From assembly GCF_037975245.1 (NCBI RefSeq), contig NC_092566.1, forward strand, positions 7,852,001-7,916,000: 64,000 nucleotides of DNA, read 5' to 3'. The stretch is from Apostichopus japonicus. Its lineage: Eukaryota; Echinodermata; Holothuroidea; Aspidochirotida; Stichopodidae. Shown here piece after piece: positions 51,759 to 63,986 of this stretch (the stretch's first letter is position 1; every line of letters begins with the position of its first letter). The notes below the pieces were generated by a model, which worked only from the letters and a program-made list of their open reading frames with translations, was not told the origin of the DNA and did no database searches. A program made the position numbers and the translations under genes.

Positions 51759-52290
51759 TTCGCGGCAGTCTGCGTTCGTTCTAACTAAGCCAAAGTTCCA
51801 GATTTCCGGCGTGTGTTTTGTCTTGTTTCGTCTCGAATCGATTTCTATAACAAAGTTGGGATAAAATGGTGATATTTATGTGCTGTTCTGAATCTGAATT
51901 TTGGAAACCCGCTGTATGGATATTACCATCGTACCAGTGTGGTTACAGTCTTTACAAAGTAACAGAGGGCCTCGGGCAGGGTGTCTTGAAGTAGATTGAT
52001 AGTCAAATTGGCCATCTAGCTCTGGACCTTTAATTAACAAATCTAACGGTGACATCTCAACCCACCATAACCCCGAAAGAAGTCCACCGCTGGAAAGTCA
52101 CATTAATGTAACATTGCGACAAATTTTGAAGTCATTTTGGTATACCAGTCTTTCTTTTCTTTTTCTACTATATTAATTTATGTGAAGAGTGCATAAATTG
52201 AATCATTTAATTGATTTGATTCATACACGATTTGAAGGTATCACAACTACATTTTCTGTTCTGCATAATACAACTAATACAACAATCAAA

Positions 52291-52330
52291 ATGGCGGCGG
52301 ACACTCAACAAACAAATGTTTACATATCAG
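52291..52330 (+). CDS. candidate first coding exon with YY1-type ATGGCGGCG start
   Basis: AAAATGGCGGCGGAC combines a YY1-type core-promoter/initiator motif with a start codon, a pattern common at the 5' ends of animal housekeeping genes. The 13 codons (Met-Ala-Ala-Asp-Thr-Gln-Gln-Thr-Asn-Val-Tyr-Ile-Ser) plus one base are followed by CAG|GTAAAA, an acceptable donor, giving a phase 1 exon. Asn-Val-Tyr-Ile-Ser-Gly would resemble the start of an RNA-recognition motif, but that is thin evidence. Without splicing the frame continues to 52380. No second exon was located, so the gene is hypothetical. Confidence 0.3.
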
Positions 52331-52634
52331 GTAAAATGAACAAAGTATACAAAAGACAGTCAGGAAAAACAAGCAAATAAACAGATTAAGATAAACATAA
52401 AACTCGTAAAGAATGGTATAGGATAGTATTATCAGGGAGTTGTTATGGAATCCTGCATAATAGTACAACACAGCAGAATCAAATTAATTTAAGCCATCTT
52501 AACATATCTGACTGAGAGCTTCCAAGGAACGCGAAACTTTTATGGGTGTTTTTATATATATATTTCTTTAAATTTGAAGCGAATAGCAATGTCTAGTTTG
52601 CTTTTGCTAGAAAATAAAGGTATTGAAAGCGAAA

Positions 52635-52641
52635 CCGCCAT
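52635..52641 (-). promoter_or_regulatory. YY1-type ATGGCGG motif, minus strand
   Basis: On the minus strand the sequence reads CGCGCGAACATGGCGGTTTCGC, another YY1-like initiator context in a CpG-rich patch. It faces the plus-strand ATGGCGGCG at 52291. It could mark a distal 5' exon of the minus-strand receptor gene. The short frame starting at this ATG runs about 29 codons to a stop and is not supported as a protein. Confidence 0.3.
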
Positions 52642-53116
52642 GTTCGCGCGTGGTACAAAGCGGCAATTTAAAAAAAAAATGAACATAGAGAATATGAGAA
52701 AATTTCATTAATTGGGCTTAAAAAAATTGATATCTTTGTAGCCATATTTGCACGAAACTGATGGATGGAAGCCTTAATTGGTAAATAATAACAAGAAACT
52801 TCTCTGAGACTGTTTTAGTACGGTATTGTATAGGTGTGTTAATGTGTTATATAGTTGGATCCGTGTGGTATTGCAAATAAGCATCTTTATGGTATTAACT
52901 ATATGTCACTGTTTTAAGTAGTATACAGTAACGGACATTACCCCCAAGAAAGGTTAAACGTGGCTAAAAGTGAATCTAGTGAGGTTATCAGTATCGTTAT
53001 CCATGCAGGAATGGTGCAGATTAAACTAATGAAGGTGTCAAAAAAGATTGAAGATGATTTATCTGTTTGATGAGAAGGTCAATGGTGAAATCAGAAACCT
53101 CATGCAAGGAGACCAG

Positions 53117-53275
53117 GGGGGCCTGTTTCACAAAGCACTAAGTCGCGTCTTATAGTGGTCTTAAGACGCGTGTCAGTGGATAGGACTGAGTGCCGGTTTA
53201 ACATAGATCACTAAGTCGCGTACATAAACTTAGTCGACTCTCCACTAAGTATACGTAACAGGACTCAGTCCTGCA
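53117..53275. repeat. dispersed-repeat-like segment with stem-loops
   Basis: It begins GGGGGGCCTGTTTCACAAAG, a segment type that I associate with dispersed repeats of marine invertebrates. CGCGTCTTA (53145-53153) pairs with TAAGACGCG (53162-53170). CACTAAGTCGCGT occurs twice (53137 and 53209), and GGACTCAGTCC is a further palindrome. The density of paired motifs suggests a SINE/MITE-like element. A 66-codon minus-strand frame across it has no domain. Confidence 0.5.
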
Positions 53276-53764
53276 CGTTTCTTCTGGACATATATTGAGT
53301 CTGGGAGAGTGTATTTTGATGCACGTGTTTATCTTACAGCTCTCAATATAAATATTCGTGGTATGGACATTTACAGATGCAATGATAGTCCAAGCCATTA
53401 TGAGCTATCGTATATGTTGGGTAGGACATGGTATGCAAGAAAATGATAGAATATTATGAGCCTTATTCACCATAGAATAAGTGAATTTAAAATATGTTAA
53501 AAAAGAATTATGTATTTACACAAGCATGGGAGCAATCTTAAATCAACAACCGGTAACGTATTCAACAAAGCTGTTGTGTTAACAAGAATCACCGAAGACA
53601 TTTTCATTATTAATATTGAAAAATGTGTCCACATAAGTGCAATGCAAGAAGATTGTATAGGCACACACTGCCAAACTGTTGTAAAGACCTAACATCTATA
53701 CTCTCGTTCTGGATAGCAGTATGATGCAGACATTTATCCTTGTGATATGAAATAGGCTATTTGT

Positions 53765-53880
53765 AAAACAAACTAATCCCCCGTCCCAACTGTCACCGCC
53801 CCCTCAACTGCCCCCACTCCCATTAGCTCCGCCCCCCCCCCCGATGGAAGATCCTCAGTACATGGTTACGCCATTGCGGA
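53765..53880 (-). repeat. C/G-rich dispersed-repeat end related to the 45-kb element
   Basis: On the minus strand the right end reads GCAATGGCGTAACCATG, similar to the CAATGGCGTAGGAACC terminus at 45099. A G-rich run including a poly-G of about a dozen bases follows. The other end of the element is not seen, so this may be a truncated copy. Confidence 0.4.
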
Positions 53881-54477
53881 TATGTTACCTACGGTATCGT
53901 AATTTTTAGTTATGAAATTGGTTTAAGAAAGGAAATCCTTCCTCTCCGTCTAAAGTGAATCATGATGTCGTTTTTATTAACGTCAAAGGAAGGAGCGGTG
54001 AAAAATCAAAACAGACAACAAAAAACAAGTGTAAACTGTATAAAGTGCATTTGGAATGACGATCGCCCAGTTCAACCACGCAAATATCCTGTTCGGATGT
54101 TTGTCGATTATTTTAAGTAAACGTATGGCCTATCGTCATGCATCCCAAGAATAATCGCTATTACCGGCTTGAAAAAACAACAAAAACAATGCCTGGAAAA
54201 GGAAGACTATATTGTTGGTGTCAGTACGTCAATTTAAAGAAGTGTACCCCTTCGAATAAATGACAATGGTTCCATATCAAAATAGAATTTGCCAACGTCT
54301 CAAATTTCGACCTGATTGCAGCCACATAGAGAACACAAGTCTTGAAGGAATACACTTCTGTCACGCCCAAAATGGGTATATCCAGCATACTTCTCACTCA
54401 TAACGTTAAACTTGCTGAACTTTTTAAATTGTATGTTCTTTATACTTTGTATTGCTGTTGTTGAAAAAAACAATACA

Positions 54478-54525
54478 TGAATGAATGGATGAACGGAAGA
54501 ATGAATGGATGAATGAATGAATGAA
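54478..54525. repeat. ATGA tetranucleotide repeat
   Basis: Imperfect (ATGA)n/(GAATGAAT)n low-complexity run. The minus-strand frame with repeated Ser-Ile-His-Ser comes from it. Confidence 0.85.
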
Positions 54526-55190
54526 AAAAACATACACAAACAGCCATACATACAACAGTTGAAATCTATTCGGCCATGTGTGTAACATGGACACTGTACA
54601 TTTTAGTGGAATGACCTTTTAGTGAAAAATATATTGATATTCTTGTTCAAACCAGCTAAAAATTCCTAAACTGGTCGTTGTTCAACATGTGCCAAAACAG
54701 TGTCCCGACACGTTAACTAATTAATTATCCAACGAATCTGGAGAGTCTTCAAGCTCCTTGTCTAAACCCCTTCTAAGACTTAGAGAATAGGCTACTATCA
54801 CACGTGCACACACACACATGCACATACATACACAAATGACAGTAATTTTTACTCTGCCCCCCCCCCCCACTCATACACATTACAGATATTAAAGTAAAGT
54901 AAATTATAGTGCATGATTTTTTCTTAACACATTAAAGAAGGATTTAAAATAACAGAAAGCTCCTTTAATAAACTTATATAGAACGACGAAAAAATCCCTA
55001 GTTTCCTGACTCGTTTACGAAGGCGATTGTTAGTGTATAGGGATTTCCGTTACAGTTCCGTTCTCATGGCATATACTGCAAGTTTACGACTGTTGTAGGC
55101 GGTTGAATTCGTCACCGAATCAATTTAAGCTGTTATTATAATACAAATAATCTCTAATCACTTACTGGTCTCTGTCTGCTGTGTAATTGA

Positions 55191-55231
55191 TATAGATATA
55201 TATATATATTTATATATATATATATATATAA
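55191..55231. repeat. AT microsatellite
   Basis: TATAGATATATATATATATT followed by about 20 bases of (TA)n; simple dinucleotide repeat. Confidence 0.9.
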
Positions 55232-56113
55232 TTCAAGTTTTCGTGGACGGTTTAAATGAATCGATTCTTTAAAATCCTATAATCACGTTATTAAAATAAA
55301 TAATATAGTAGAATTGAAAACATATGACAATTTTGACGACAGTGGTTAACACATGTGCATATGTGCAAAACGTCATTATCATATAGTCTCAATGAAGAGG
55401 GGGGGGGGGGGGACTGGGGTTTAGAGTGGATCAAGTTGTTTCGTTTTCGTGCCTGCAGGTTGACTCTCTTTCAAAGCTTCGAATACAATACTGGACGTTA
55501 AGCCTATAATCTAGCCTATTACTTGTCTCATTTTCTTTCCACGTGGTTTTTTCATCAAGAGAGCAGGGATGGGGTCATCGAGAGGAAGTTTGGGTGGGAT
55601 GGCGGAGTGGGGACGGGGGGGGGGGATTGGGGTTGATGTACAGCCAGAAAATTTAATGTTCTATTTATAGGAGAACGAGATCAATGAATTACCGTCAGTT
55701 TACAATTCCATCTCCGGTCCCTCATATGTGTCAAAACCCTTGGATATGACATATTAAAGACATTTTCCTATAGGCCCAGTAATGTATTTTATTTGTTTCA
55801 TATAAACTAGTTCACCATTTGATTTTCTAATAACTGAAATGAGGATACGTGGGTTGAAGTTTGACTAGGACAACAACATTTGAAAAATAGGAGGTTTCAA
55901 CTCTTTATTGTCCTCAGTGGCGTGACTGTAAATCAGTGACGAATCTTGTTTTGATATTTTTTAGTATTTAAAATTACAAAACAACAACAATTGGTTATTA
56001 TAATAGTTTGTGATTGTGCTATGCACACGTCAATCTGCAGCTGTGCAGTCTTCACGCAGACTATCAGATATGCACGATCATTTTGCTTGCGGCATGATTG
56101 GCGGACTCTATTG

Positions 56114-56121
56114 TGACGTCA
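56114..56121. promoter_or_regulatory. full CRE palindrome
   Basis: TGACGTCA, the complete cAMP-response element/ATF site, in TTGTGACGTCACGTTTGG, within a locally GC-rich 80-base patch. No transcript start is visible, so a regulatory role is only suggested. Confidence 0.3.
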
Positions 56122-56770
56122 CGTTTGGCCTTCGACCGGCTGACAGGACTACGAAATTAACAACCCCACACTCTCTCTCTCTCTCCACTCCCACCTCACG
56201 TTACAAATTTTCTTAAATTTATAATAGATAATACTTATTAGAACATTTAAGATCAAGCGATATATATGTGACGAATGCATAAATACCGCCCAAAATTTGT
56301 CTGGCTATATTAAGAGAGTTTGGTATAAATAAAAACGTCACGTAGTATTTAAATTCATCATGGGGTATGTTATACAGTAACGTTTAAAATGTCGATTTAA
56401 TCGAAATAAGAACGAGTTTAAAGGGTGGTTAAACTTCAAAATGAATATCGACAATATTAGCCAATATAGGAATGTACACTACTTTCATATTTCAATGTAA
56501 TATAATAATTTACATATAAGTATTGGGACGGAGATGTCACCTTCATTATTTACAATTTGAATATAACGTACAAGCTTGGTGTGGCTAGAAAGTTGAATTG
56601 GAACCAGTGGCTTTCTGCAGGATTGCAAACCCTGTCCTCTATTTCAACTTAAAATATAATCTTAACATTTTTTGGTGATCCATATATAGTTATTTGGTCG
56701 CTGGGGGCGTCAGTCAAAAGCAGGTCAGTTGAAAACACGATAACTTTCCAAGAGGAATAACATTAAGACA

Positions 56771-56852
56771 ATGTCAGAAAGAAAGAGAGAGAGAAAGTGA
56801 GAGAAAGGGAGAGGCGGAGACAGACAGAGGTGGAGAGAGATGGAAAGAGTTG
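56771..56852. repeat. GA-rich low-complexity tract
   Basis: Purine-rich strand made of AGAAAGA, GAGAGAGA and GACAGACAGAGG segments; a polypurine tract with no coding support. Confidence 0.85.
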
Positions 56853-58710
56853 CTAATAATATTTATAGTGCAGGCCGGATAAAGGAAACCTGGAGGAATT
56901 CTACAAGTGGGTTAATCCAGTATATTTCATGATAAGAAAATATGCCATGATAAATATATCAAAACAATATGAAAGTATAATGAAATTTAAAGAACCGTCG
57001 AAGTTTAAGCATGTTTATGAGATTAAGATTAAAAAATTAACATCTTTTTGCCTTAGGATTAGCAGACATCTGCCTCCGACAATCCGAACAAGAGGGCATG
57101 CAAACTCCTTGCAAATATTGATTTCGGTTTTTCCTTTACACTGTTCACTGGGCAACTGCATTGAGATGACTACTATACAAAAAATCGCAAACCTTCTTTA
57201 GGCGAAATTTTTTATGTAAATCTTCACCTTTCGTAGATTATTATTATTTTTTTTATAATTGATACATATTTAAGGTATACGAATATTTAAGATATGATCT
57301 TTATGAGGTATTTCTTGATCAATGCTCGGGTTGTCCGTCGTTACTTAATTTACACAACTCTGGTGCTTCTCTTACCAAATCCAACCATTTCTCTTTCACT
57401 CATATAACTAATGCATCGTTGCTGTCAAGACATGTGTAATAATTAATAGTTGACGTATGATCTTAGTTTGTTGAGGGCGAAGAGAGAGAGAGAGAGGGGT
57501 GGGGGTGGGGGGACTACCAGACTAAGGGTGTGAGGAAGTGCAAGAGGGTTTCCCTATATAGTTGATAATCTTCGCATGATTTAAAAAAAATGCTATTGTC
57601 GCACCCGTTAACCCCGTCGTCGTGTCGAGTCTTATATATTTCAGTATTGGCTGACATGTAGGAGCCTAGCCTTTATCCTATACTTCTACACAAGTTTGTA
57701 TGCAATTATAAGCGAGGGCTAGGTACATCAGCTGTGAGAATGGACCATTTTCACGCACGTAGAACGACCTTTACCCCCCCCCCCCTCCCATTCCTGCACT
57801 GCAAAATGGTTATTCAATATAAGGTTAAAAGTCATCTGTATCCAGCTCAATGATAATCCTAACATGTCAATGGTCTGCAATTTATAGCGCTATTCAGCAT
57901 CGCCCCCCCCCCACCGCTCCCACCCACCGACTTGTTGTTGCTAAATTGAATTTTCACAAAATTGATTAATTCAAAGGCGAATAAACACCTTTACGTCTCT
58001 GTCAACACCTTTGCTTCCATCGTCCTATAAATAACAAGTCAAATGTAAATTAGTAAAGGTATTATAACGTGGGTTTTGAAGAGGACATTAAACTTAAAAA
58101 TTGCAACCGTGTAGGCTGATGACAGCCATTTCATAGGCAGATCAGGTCGAAACATTCACCTATTCGCACTCCTTTAACTTCCCCTCTTCTTCTGCCACCC
58201 CTAGAGACATTTCCTCACCGAGACAGTAGCATTGGTATAGTGTAACTTTAATGTTAATAATTTATGTCAAACACCTTGGAGGATTATTCCACCCACCTAT
58301 CTATTCCCCCACCTCCACCTCCTGCGTCCGGTGGTCCTGCCGATGGCGTCATTTTGCAGTATAAATAAACATAAATTTTTCGTCATTTGACTACATTAGT
58401 GTGGAAATCTAGTCTATATTTCATGTTCATGTGAGATGCGAGAGTTTTTTTTATATTTAATTTCGGTGGTGCCACTAGTTACTGTTGTTTATTGCTTACA
58501 TTTATCGAGTGATGTAGAAAATTTCCATAAAGCATTTTCCCATTCCCATGAATATAATGTGGTTTATACATTCCACCAGCGTAAGCCAAACACGTAGCTT
58601 ACATAAGAATGTCGTCATGAGGTGTGACGAACTACCACTGTAAACGTGTCAGTCTGACTCGAGACACGTGTCCGACACTCTGTGCAAGCGTATCTCATCC
58701 GTTTTCAATG

Positions 58711-58750
58711 ATTATATATATATATATATATATATATATTCATATATATA
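58711..58750. repeat. AT microsatellite
   Basis: (AT)n run of about 28 bases followed by TTCATATATATAATAC; simple repeat. Confidence 0.92.
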
Positions 58751-59156
58751 ATACAAATATGATATAAATAGAATTGACCACAAAGTAGTGATCATACCCA
58801 AAAGTTACCCCTCCCACCAAAAACAAAATAAATTAATTAAAAAAATAAGTAAAAATGATCAAAATCACATTGATGAAAGGTCTGAGCCTCCAAATGAAAT
58901 CCAGACTCGTAAAGAGGGATATAGTGAATGTCTCAACTTAGGTAAACTGTTCATACGGAAAAACACTCAAAGAAAATGATTGCACGCTGATGATAGACCT
59001 GACCATTTTGCTATTTAGCATATATACCAACTATTATCATACTTTAAATAGACTTCTTATGTACTGATCGGTGTATAAATTAAAGATGCCGGTAATACAT
59101 AATATAAACAGCTCTAAGTGCAGTCTTACTCATAATGAAGAATATTACAAATGGGC

Positions 59157-59508
59157 TCGGGTTAACGGGGGGTGGGGGAGGGGGGAGGGAGAGGAAACAC
59201 ATAGATGAGTACCCCAGTGTTTTAAAAAAATCTTAAAAGTGCCCATTTTCATAAATTAGTGCCTCCTTTTCTCATGAAAAGCACCCTTTTCCCATATATA
59301 TGGAAATTAAAAAATGTACTTGTAGAGAAATGAAGAGAGACGTCCTTGAAAATGCCCTATTGCTGAGAAATTGCCGAGAAGTTAAAAAGTAATTTGTGGC
59401 ATGCACCCTCCTATGAAAGGCACATGTCTCAAGCGCCCTTCAAAGTTGTGTCTCCACCGCCCCGTACCCCCCCCCCGACCCTCCCCAAGTAACCTCTTCC
59501 CCCGTGAA
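59157..59508. repeat. possible foldback repeat with G-rich and C-rich ends
   Basis: The left end GGGTTAACGGGGGGTGGGGG is roughly the inverse complement of the right end CCCCCCCCGACCCTCCCCAAGTAACC. The interior is AT-rich. The layout parallels the 45099-45455 element, but the pairing leans on low-complexity G/C, so it is tentative. Confidence 0.3.
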
Positions 59509-60754
59509 TGTCATTGCTATGATTTCTACTCGTGTAATGATACCTCTGTGTATTTTCTTAAAGACACTTTTAACGTACACGTTTACGGTAATATACAGTG
59601 TGCGATAGATTTAAGGAAACCGTTTACTTCGGACGAACGTAGTTCGAGAGGAAGAAAAATATTCAATTTCAAAGGTCAGATTTACTCCAAAAAACGTTAA
59701 CACAATGTGTGTAATCTGTTCACTCAGTATTACATGCTATGAACCAATATACAGTTATTCACATCACATGCCCGCTGAGAAACGACTGCAAGTACTAGGC
59801 TACCTGGTGAGATGTCAAAGGTCTTCTGCTTAACAACCAATTCGATATATGTAACAGAAATGGGTTATTCACCCTTACAGATCAATTCATCGGTGGTTAT
59901 ACCACAAGTATATAATGATTTCATTTCAGTCAAGAGTTTTTATATCCTCTTATTTCCAATTCCTTAAATTTATCAATGGTTTCGGTAGTAATTTCGATGT
60001 ATATTGATAACTTGCTTCCCCGCTCCCTTCAAGAAAACCTGGATCCGTCCGACTGGTAGTTTACCTATCTAACTACACTGGAGTGCTACAGCTACGAACA
60101 AATAAGTCGGTTTTGAAGTATAACTTTTTGCATTTTTTTGTGTGGAAGTTTGATATTATGTATAGGTTGTCCACGACAATGCAATTAGCTAGATTATAGC
60201 CAAAAAATGAAAGAGTCCAATATTGTCGAGAAGTTTCGAATTTTTATAATTTGCTCTTTTCATGCATGTACCTATATGACACGATGCAGTTTCACATTGA
60301 GAAGAATAGATTCGAGAGGAAACCTCATTTTGTAACATTTATTTCATGAAAAATCGAAAATTTCATTTATTTTTTCCCCAGTTATTTATTATGAGTTGGT
60401 CTGGGTGTATAGGTTTGGTTAAAGACCGAAATCGAAGAAGAGGGAGAACAATACTTGCTATGACGTCAAACATCAAATGTATATTTTATTATATGCAAAT
60501 TAGCATGAGTTCAAAATACCGAATAATCTGTTTTCTTTTTTTGTTTTGTTTTTCTTTTTTATCACTAGTCATAAGGACCGATCAATAATGATATCATCAT
60601 GCACATAAATCCACCCACGAAATCTCCACGGATCGTAAGATTAGATCTGCATTCTTTAACTATAGTGATAAGATGCTTAATACTCGAATAATTTCATATT
60701 TAATGTCATCCATATGATGTACAAAGATGTACACGAGATCAGAAGAATATCTTC

Positions 60755-60780
60755 GTATATATATGTATATATATATATAA
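60755..60780. repeat. AT microsatellite
   Basis: TATATATATGTATATATATATATAA simple repeat followed by a purine-rich GGAGAGGGAAGGGAGGGAGG tract. Confidence 0.88.
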
Positions 60781-63741
60781 GGAGAGGGAAGGGAGGGAGG
60801 GGTAGGGTGAGGCACGTGTCCCTCGTGCTGAGGGTGGGTCCGTACAGTGAACATCGCTTGGTGTGCGTACCCAGACTACACAGTCTAAGGTGACTTTTCT
60901 TACAATAGAAGGAAAAAATCCCAAAATGGCTTCATGACTCGTATATGGCGCATATAGATGCGGTTAGTTAAAATGCCTGTAGGGCTTGTGTTGTGAGTTT
61001 TTTTACTATATATCGGTTTTGTTACACACCTCCGCATATGTTACGTGTTAACAAAGTATACAACAATTTGTGGGGGAAAAAACTTGTTGAATCATTTCGA
61101 ACTAATTCTACCGGAATATATATATTTATATTTGAAAGTAAATCATAATAAAAGTTATTATTGGAACTTATTAAACCTATGAATGATCACTCTTGTTAAG
61201 GTGTGGTGAATCGCTCAACCCCCACGACTATAATCCGGAACCCCACGTAAGAACAGAAGAACAGAAGTAGAAAAAATGATGCGGTTACCCAAGGAAACTG
61301 ACCCGGATACACGATTTACCAGACGAACAATCGAGTGAATATATTAAAGGAAATAAATATTAAAAAAAGGTGAAAATGAGTACTTCTTACAACGAAATGA
61401 TTTCTTTAATTAACCGTGTTAACGAACAATGAACAATAGATGGAGTATTTGGCGATCACTTGCAATAGCGGATACTGTAGGTTACCAGCCGTTTCTACTG
61501 AGTAGTGAGTATGCTTGGCATAAACAAAATAGAGATATAAAATGTAGGAAAACAGTCAAAATGTGTTATAACTCATTAAATTAGTGTGGTATTTTATTCG
61601 TTTACAGCTGAGTAAAGACAAAATGTTTACGGCTTCTTTTTTTTCGAGAAGTTTGATCAACACATCTGAGCCATTTGCTAGATGACAAAACTTAACCCGC
61701 GGTTGGCTTAGTTTGGTTTGGTAGAGAGAAAAAAAGGTTAGAAGGGAAAGTCAAGTCCCCATCAAGGACCACCCTATGATCTGTATATGCAGTCTTACAT
61801 GTATCCAGTTGTACTTTATTATGTAGCACGATAGCTTGTCGTTTCTGGTACATACAAATCCTATACAGAAAGCCTTGGACTAAAGGCACAATATTAATAT
61901 CGACATGTTGTAAAAGACCTTTTATTAACCCTTGAAACACCAGAGGCTCATCGTTCAAAGTGGCTGGACTAGTTAGTCTAGCATAAAGACCATTACGTCA
62001 GCTCTTCTGCTGAATCAACACAAAGTTTTATGATAGTCTTACGACCTCGAATGATATGTTTTTTGTTACAATGGGTCCAAAACAACTGGTGTTGGGTGTA
62101 TTCTATGGATTCTCGATCGTTCAAAAGGAGTTACAAGAACGTTTGTTTGGTTGCGTTATTATAATTTAAGCAACAAGATAACCATTTAAGCCTGGGTTGA
62201 AGAGCTGCCGAAGTCATCATCGAATTTATATTTTAGAGTCATTAACTATGAAATGGTGCAAAAAATTGCTGTTCTGGCTGACCAGGAAGTGTTACACAAC
62301 AAGCTATGTGTCTCATTAAGATCAAAATAATGTATGTCTGTTTGGGATGAAATTTGAGACATTCGCTAAACTGTGCATAACACGTAATTAATGTATGATG
62401 ACGGGGGCGAGATTCGTGACGTAAAGCCTGGTTGTCGTGTCGCTCTTTATAGTTCGGCGAGGCGGAAGTCTCTTTAAATCTTACGTATACATTGGAAGAT
62501 GAGGGTGAATGAACTCATAATAAAAATACAATTAGTAAACGACGTACATGTAGCTGCATAGCACTGCTTTGCAATACATGTAACTTGAAAATTAATTCAT
62601 ACAGATATTCTCAATGCCCCTTTCACGAACCGACGGTTTTTTTTTGGGGGGGGGGGGGGCGGTGGTGGCAGTAATACAATTTACATGGTTCAAACTCCCT
62701 ACATCCAAGTGGGGCTCTCCATTGATAAATTTAACATATGAGCCTTGCGGGTTGACTGCGAACCATAACCAGTCGTTCAAGATGAGGTAATGCAGAGGGA
62801 ATGGCGCAAAACATTTGAGGGAGTGAGAAATGGCGCAAACAGATTGGATGAGGGGAGGGGGGGGGGTGTGAACTGGCGAAAACAGATGTCTGTATCAGAA
62901 AGTGTAGGTTATTGTGCCATCGAGAGTTCGACAGTAAGAATTGAATGATGTGTAACAACCACGGACCACGAAACGGAGGTAAAAGATTGTTTTACGTTCC
63001 TACGCAGGGGACTTCCTTAACCGTGTCAACTTGTAGACCTACATGTACAACACACATATTATACATACTTCCCTTTCCTGTGAACCTGGCACGCGATATG
63101 ACGGTTAATTCCACTTAATATGTAGATCAAATATCCTAAATTGCCGTCCAGGGATGCCACTTAGAAACTTCCTTATATATAAACAAGGTAAAGTCGATGA
63201 AATCCAAGGATTCCGTGAAATAACATTTCTTCTAAAATACGGAAACTCTAACGAATTCAAATAATGTGTACACTATAACCTTGACGTCAAATTCAGACGT
63301 GTTATTAAAAGCGTCAATTTGAAATTTCTTCTACAATTATTTCTTCTTCTTCAAATTTTACGGTCCTCAACATAAGGTTGGGAACAATTGATCACACTTC
63401 TCGACACATTTCTAGACTTGTTTTCACCAAGCATTTGATTTCACATAACTATAGTCCCCCCCCCCCCACGGAAAGGGAAAAATCTGGAGTCACTCTTACC
63501 GACCTTCAAACTTGTGAGGGGGAACGCGGATTGCAAAGTCGACAATGACTATAAAGGTTAGATTCGTCCAACACGGCAGCATACAGAAACGTTGTACTCA
63601 AAGCCGAAGCCAAAGTGAATTAATCAGGTCCCACATCCGGAGTCTATGCATGCTAAGTTCTTCATTACCGCCCTCATAACCTTTCGGGGAACATTTTATA
63701 CTATAGTTTTGATTTGCCAAGGAACCGAAACTACTGTTTTC

Positions 63742-63772
63742 TTTTTCGTACGTCAGGACAGGTGGCTTATAC

Positions 63773-63810
<38 letters not shown>

Positions 63811-63840
63811 GTATAAGCCACCTGTCCTGACGTACGAAAA

Positions 63841-63841
<1 letters not shown>
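63742..63841. repeat. perfect 100-bp palindrome with AT centre
   Basis: The left arm, from TTTTTCGTACGTCAGGACAG through GTGGCTTATACACAA into (TA)n, is matched base for base by the right arm, ending CCTGTCCTGACGTACGAAAAA. I checked each pair outside the AT centre and found no mismatch; the symmetry point is between 63791 and 63792. Arms are 50 bases including about 16 bases of AT on each side. Symmetry stops at once outside (C at 63741 against T at 63842). It could form a cruciform or hairpin. Biological foldback and an assembly or template-switch artefact are both possible. Confidence 0.97.

Positions 63842-63900
<59 letters not shown>
63842..63900. repeat. AT microsatellite next to palindrome
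   Basis: About 59 bases of (AT)n with one ATACAT interruption, directly abutting the right arm of the palindrome. Confidence 0.95.
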
Positions 63901-63904
<4 letters not shown>

Positions 63905-63950
63905 TGATGTAAGCCGCGTGGAATGAAATTCCTAAGTGGCTCGCTGAGGA

Positions 63951-63986
63951 ATGGACAAGGGGACAAGGCGACAAGGGACAAGGGGG
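63951..63986. repeat. GGACAAGG short tandem repeat
   Basis: Four imperfect copies of an 8-10 base unit, (G)GACAAGG, end in a poly-G run near the window edge. Confidence 0.8.

Larger units (their letters stand above)
52331..58000. other. non-coding repeat-rich stretch
   Basis: I see no supported coding exon apart from the candidate first exons near its left edge. It contains a dispersed repeat at 53121-53270, a C-rich repeat end at 53765-53880, an ATGA simple repeat near 54500, AT tracts at 55191-55231, poly-G runs at 55395 and 55615, a CRE palindrome at 56114, and GA-rich tracts at 56771-56850 and 57481-57500. Confidence 0.5.
58001..63741. other. non-coding right part of the window
   Basis: No exon is supported. 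Visible elements are AT microsatellites at 58711-58740 and 60755-60780, a possible foldback repeat at 59157-59508, poly-G/poly-C runs (59470, 62647, 62862, 63457), and a CpG-rich patch near 62405-62470 that includes TTCGTGACGTAAAG. Frames such as 59401-59700 plus and 61692-61958 minus lack recognisable domains and good start or splice contexts. Confidence 0.5.

Noticed and set aside
59401-59700. 99-codon plus-strand frame with several cysteines
   Set aside because: Its first third is poly-C repeat and the remainder is not recognised. It overlaps a possible foldback repeat.
61692-61958. 88-codon minus-strand frame considered as a retroelement piece
   Set aside because: No reverse transcriptase, integrase or transposase motif could be identified.
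63598-63981. Minus-strand frames of 73-127 codons across the palindrome
   Set aside because: They are created by AT microsatellites and the mirrored palindrome arms.
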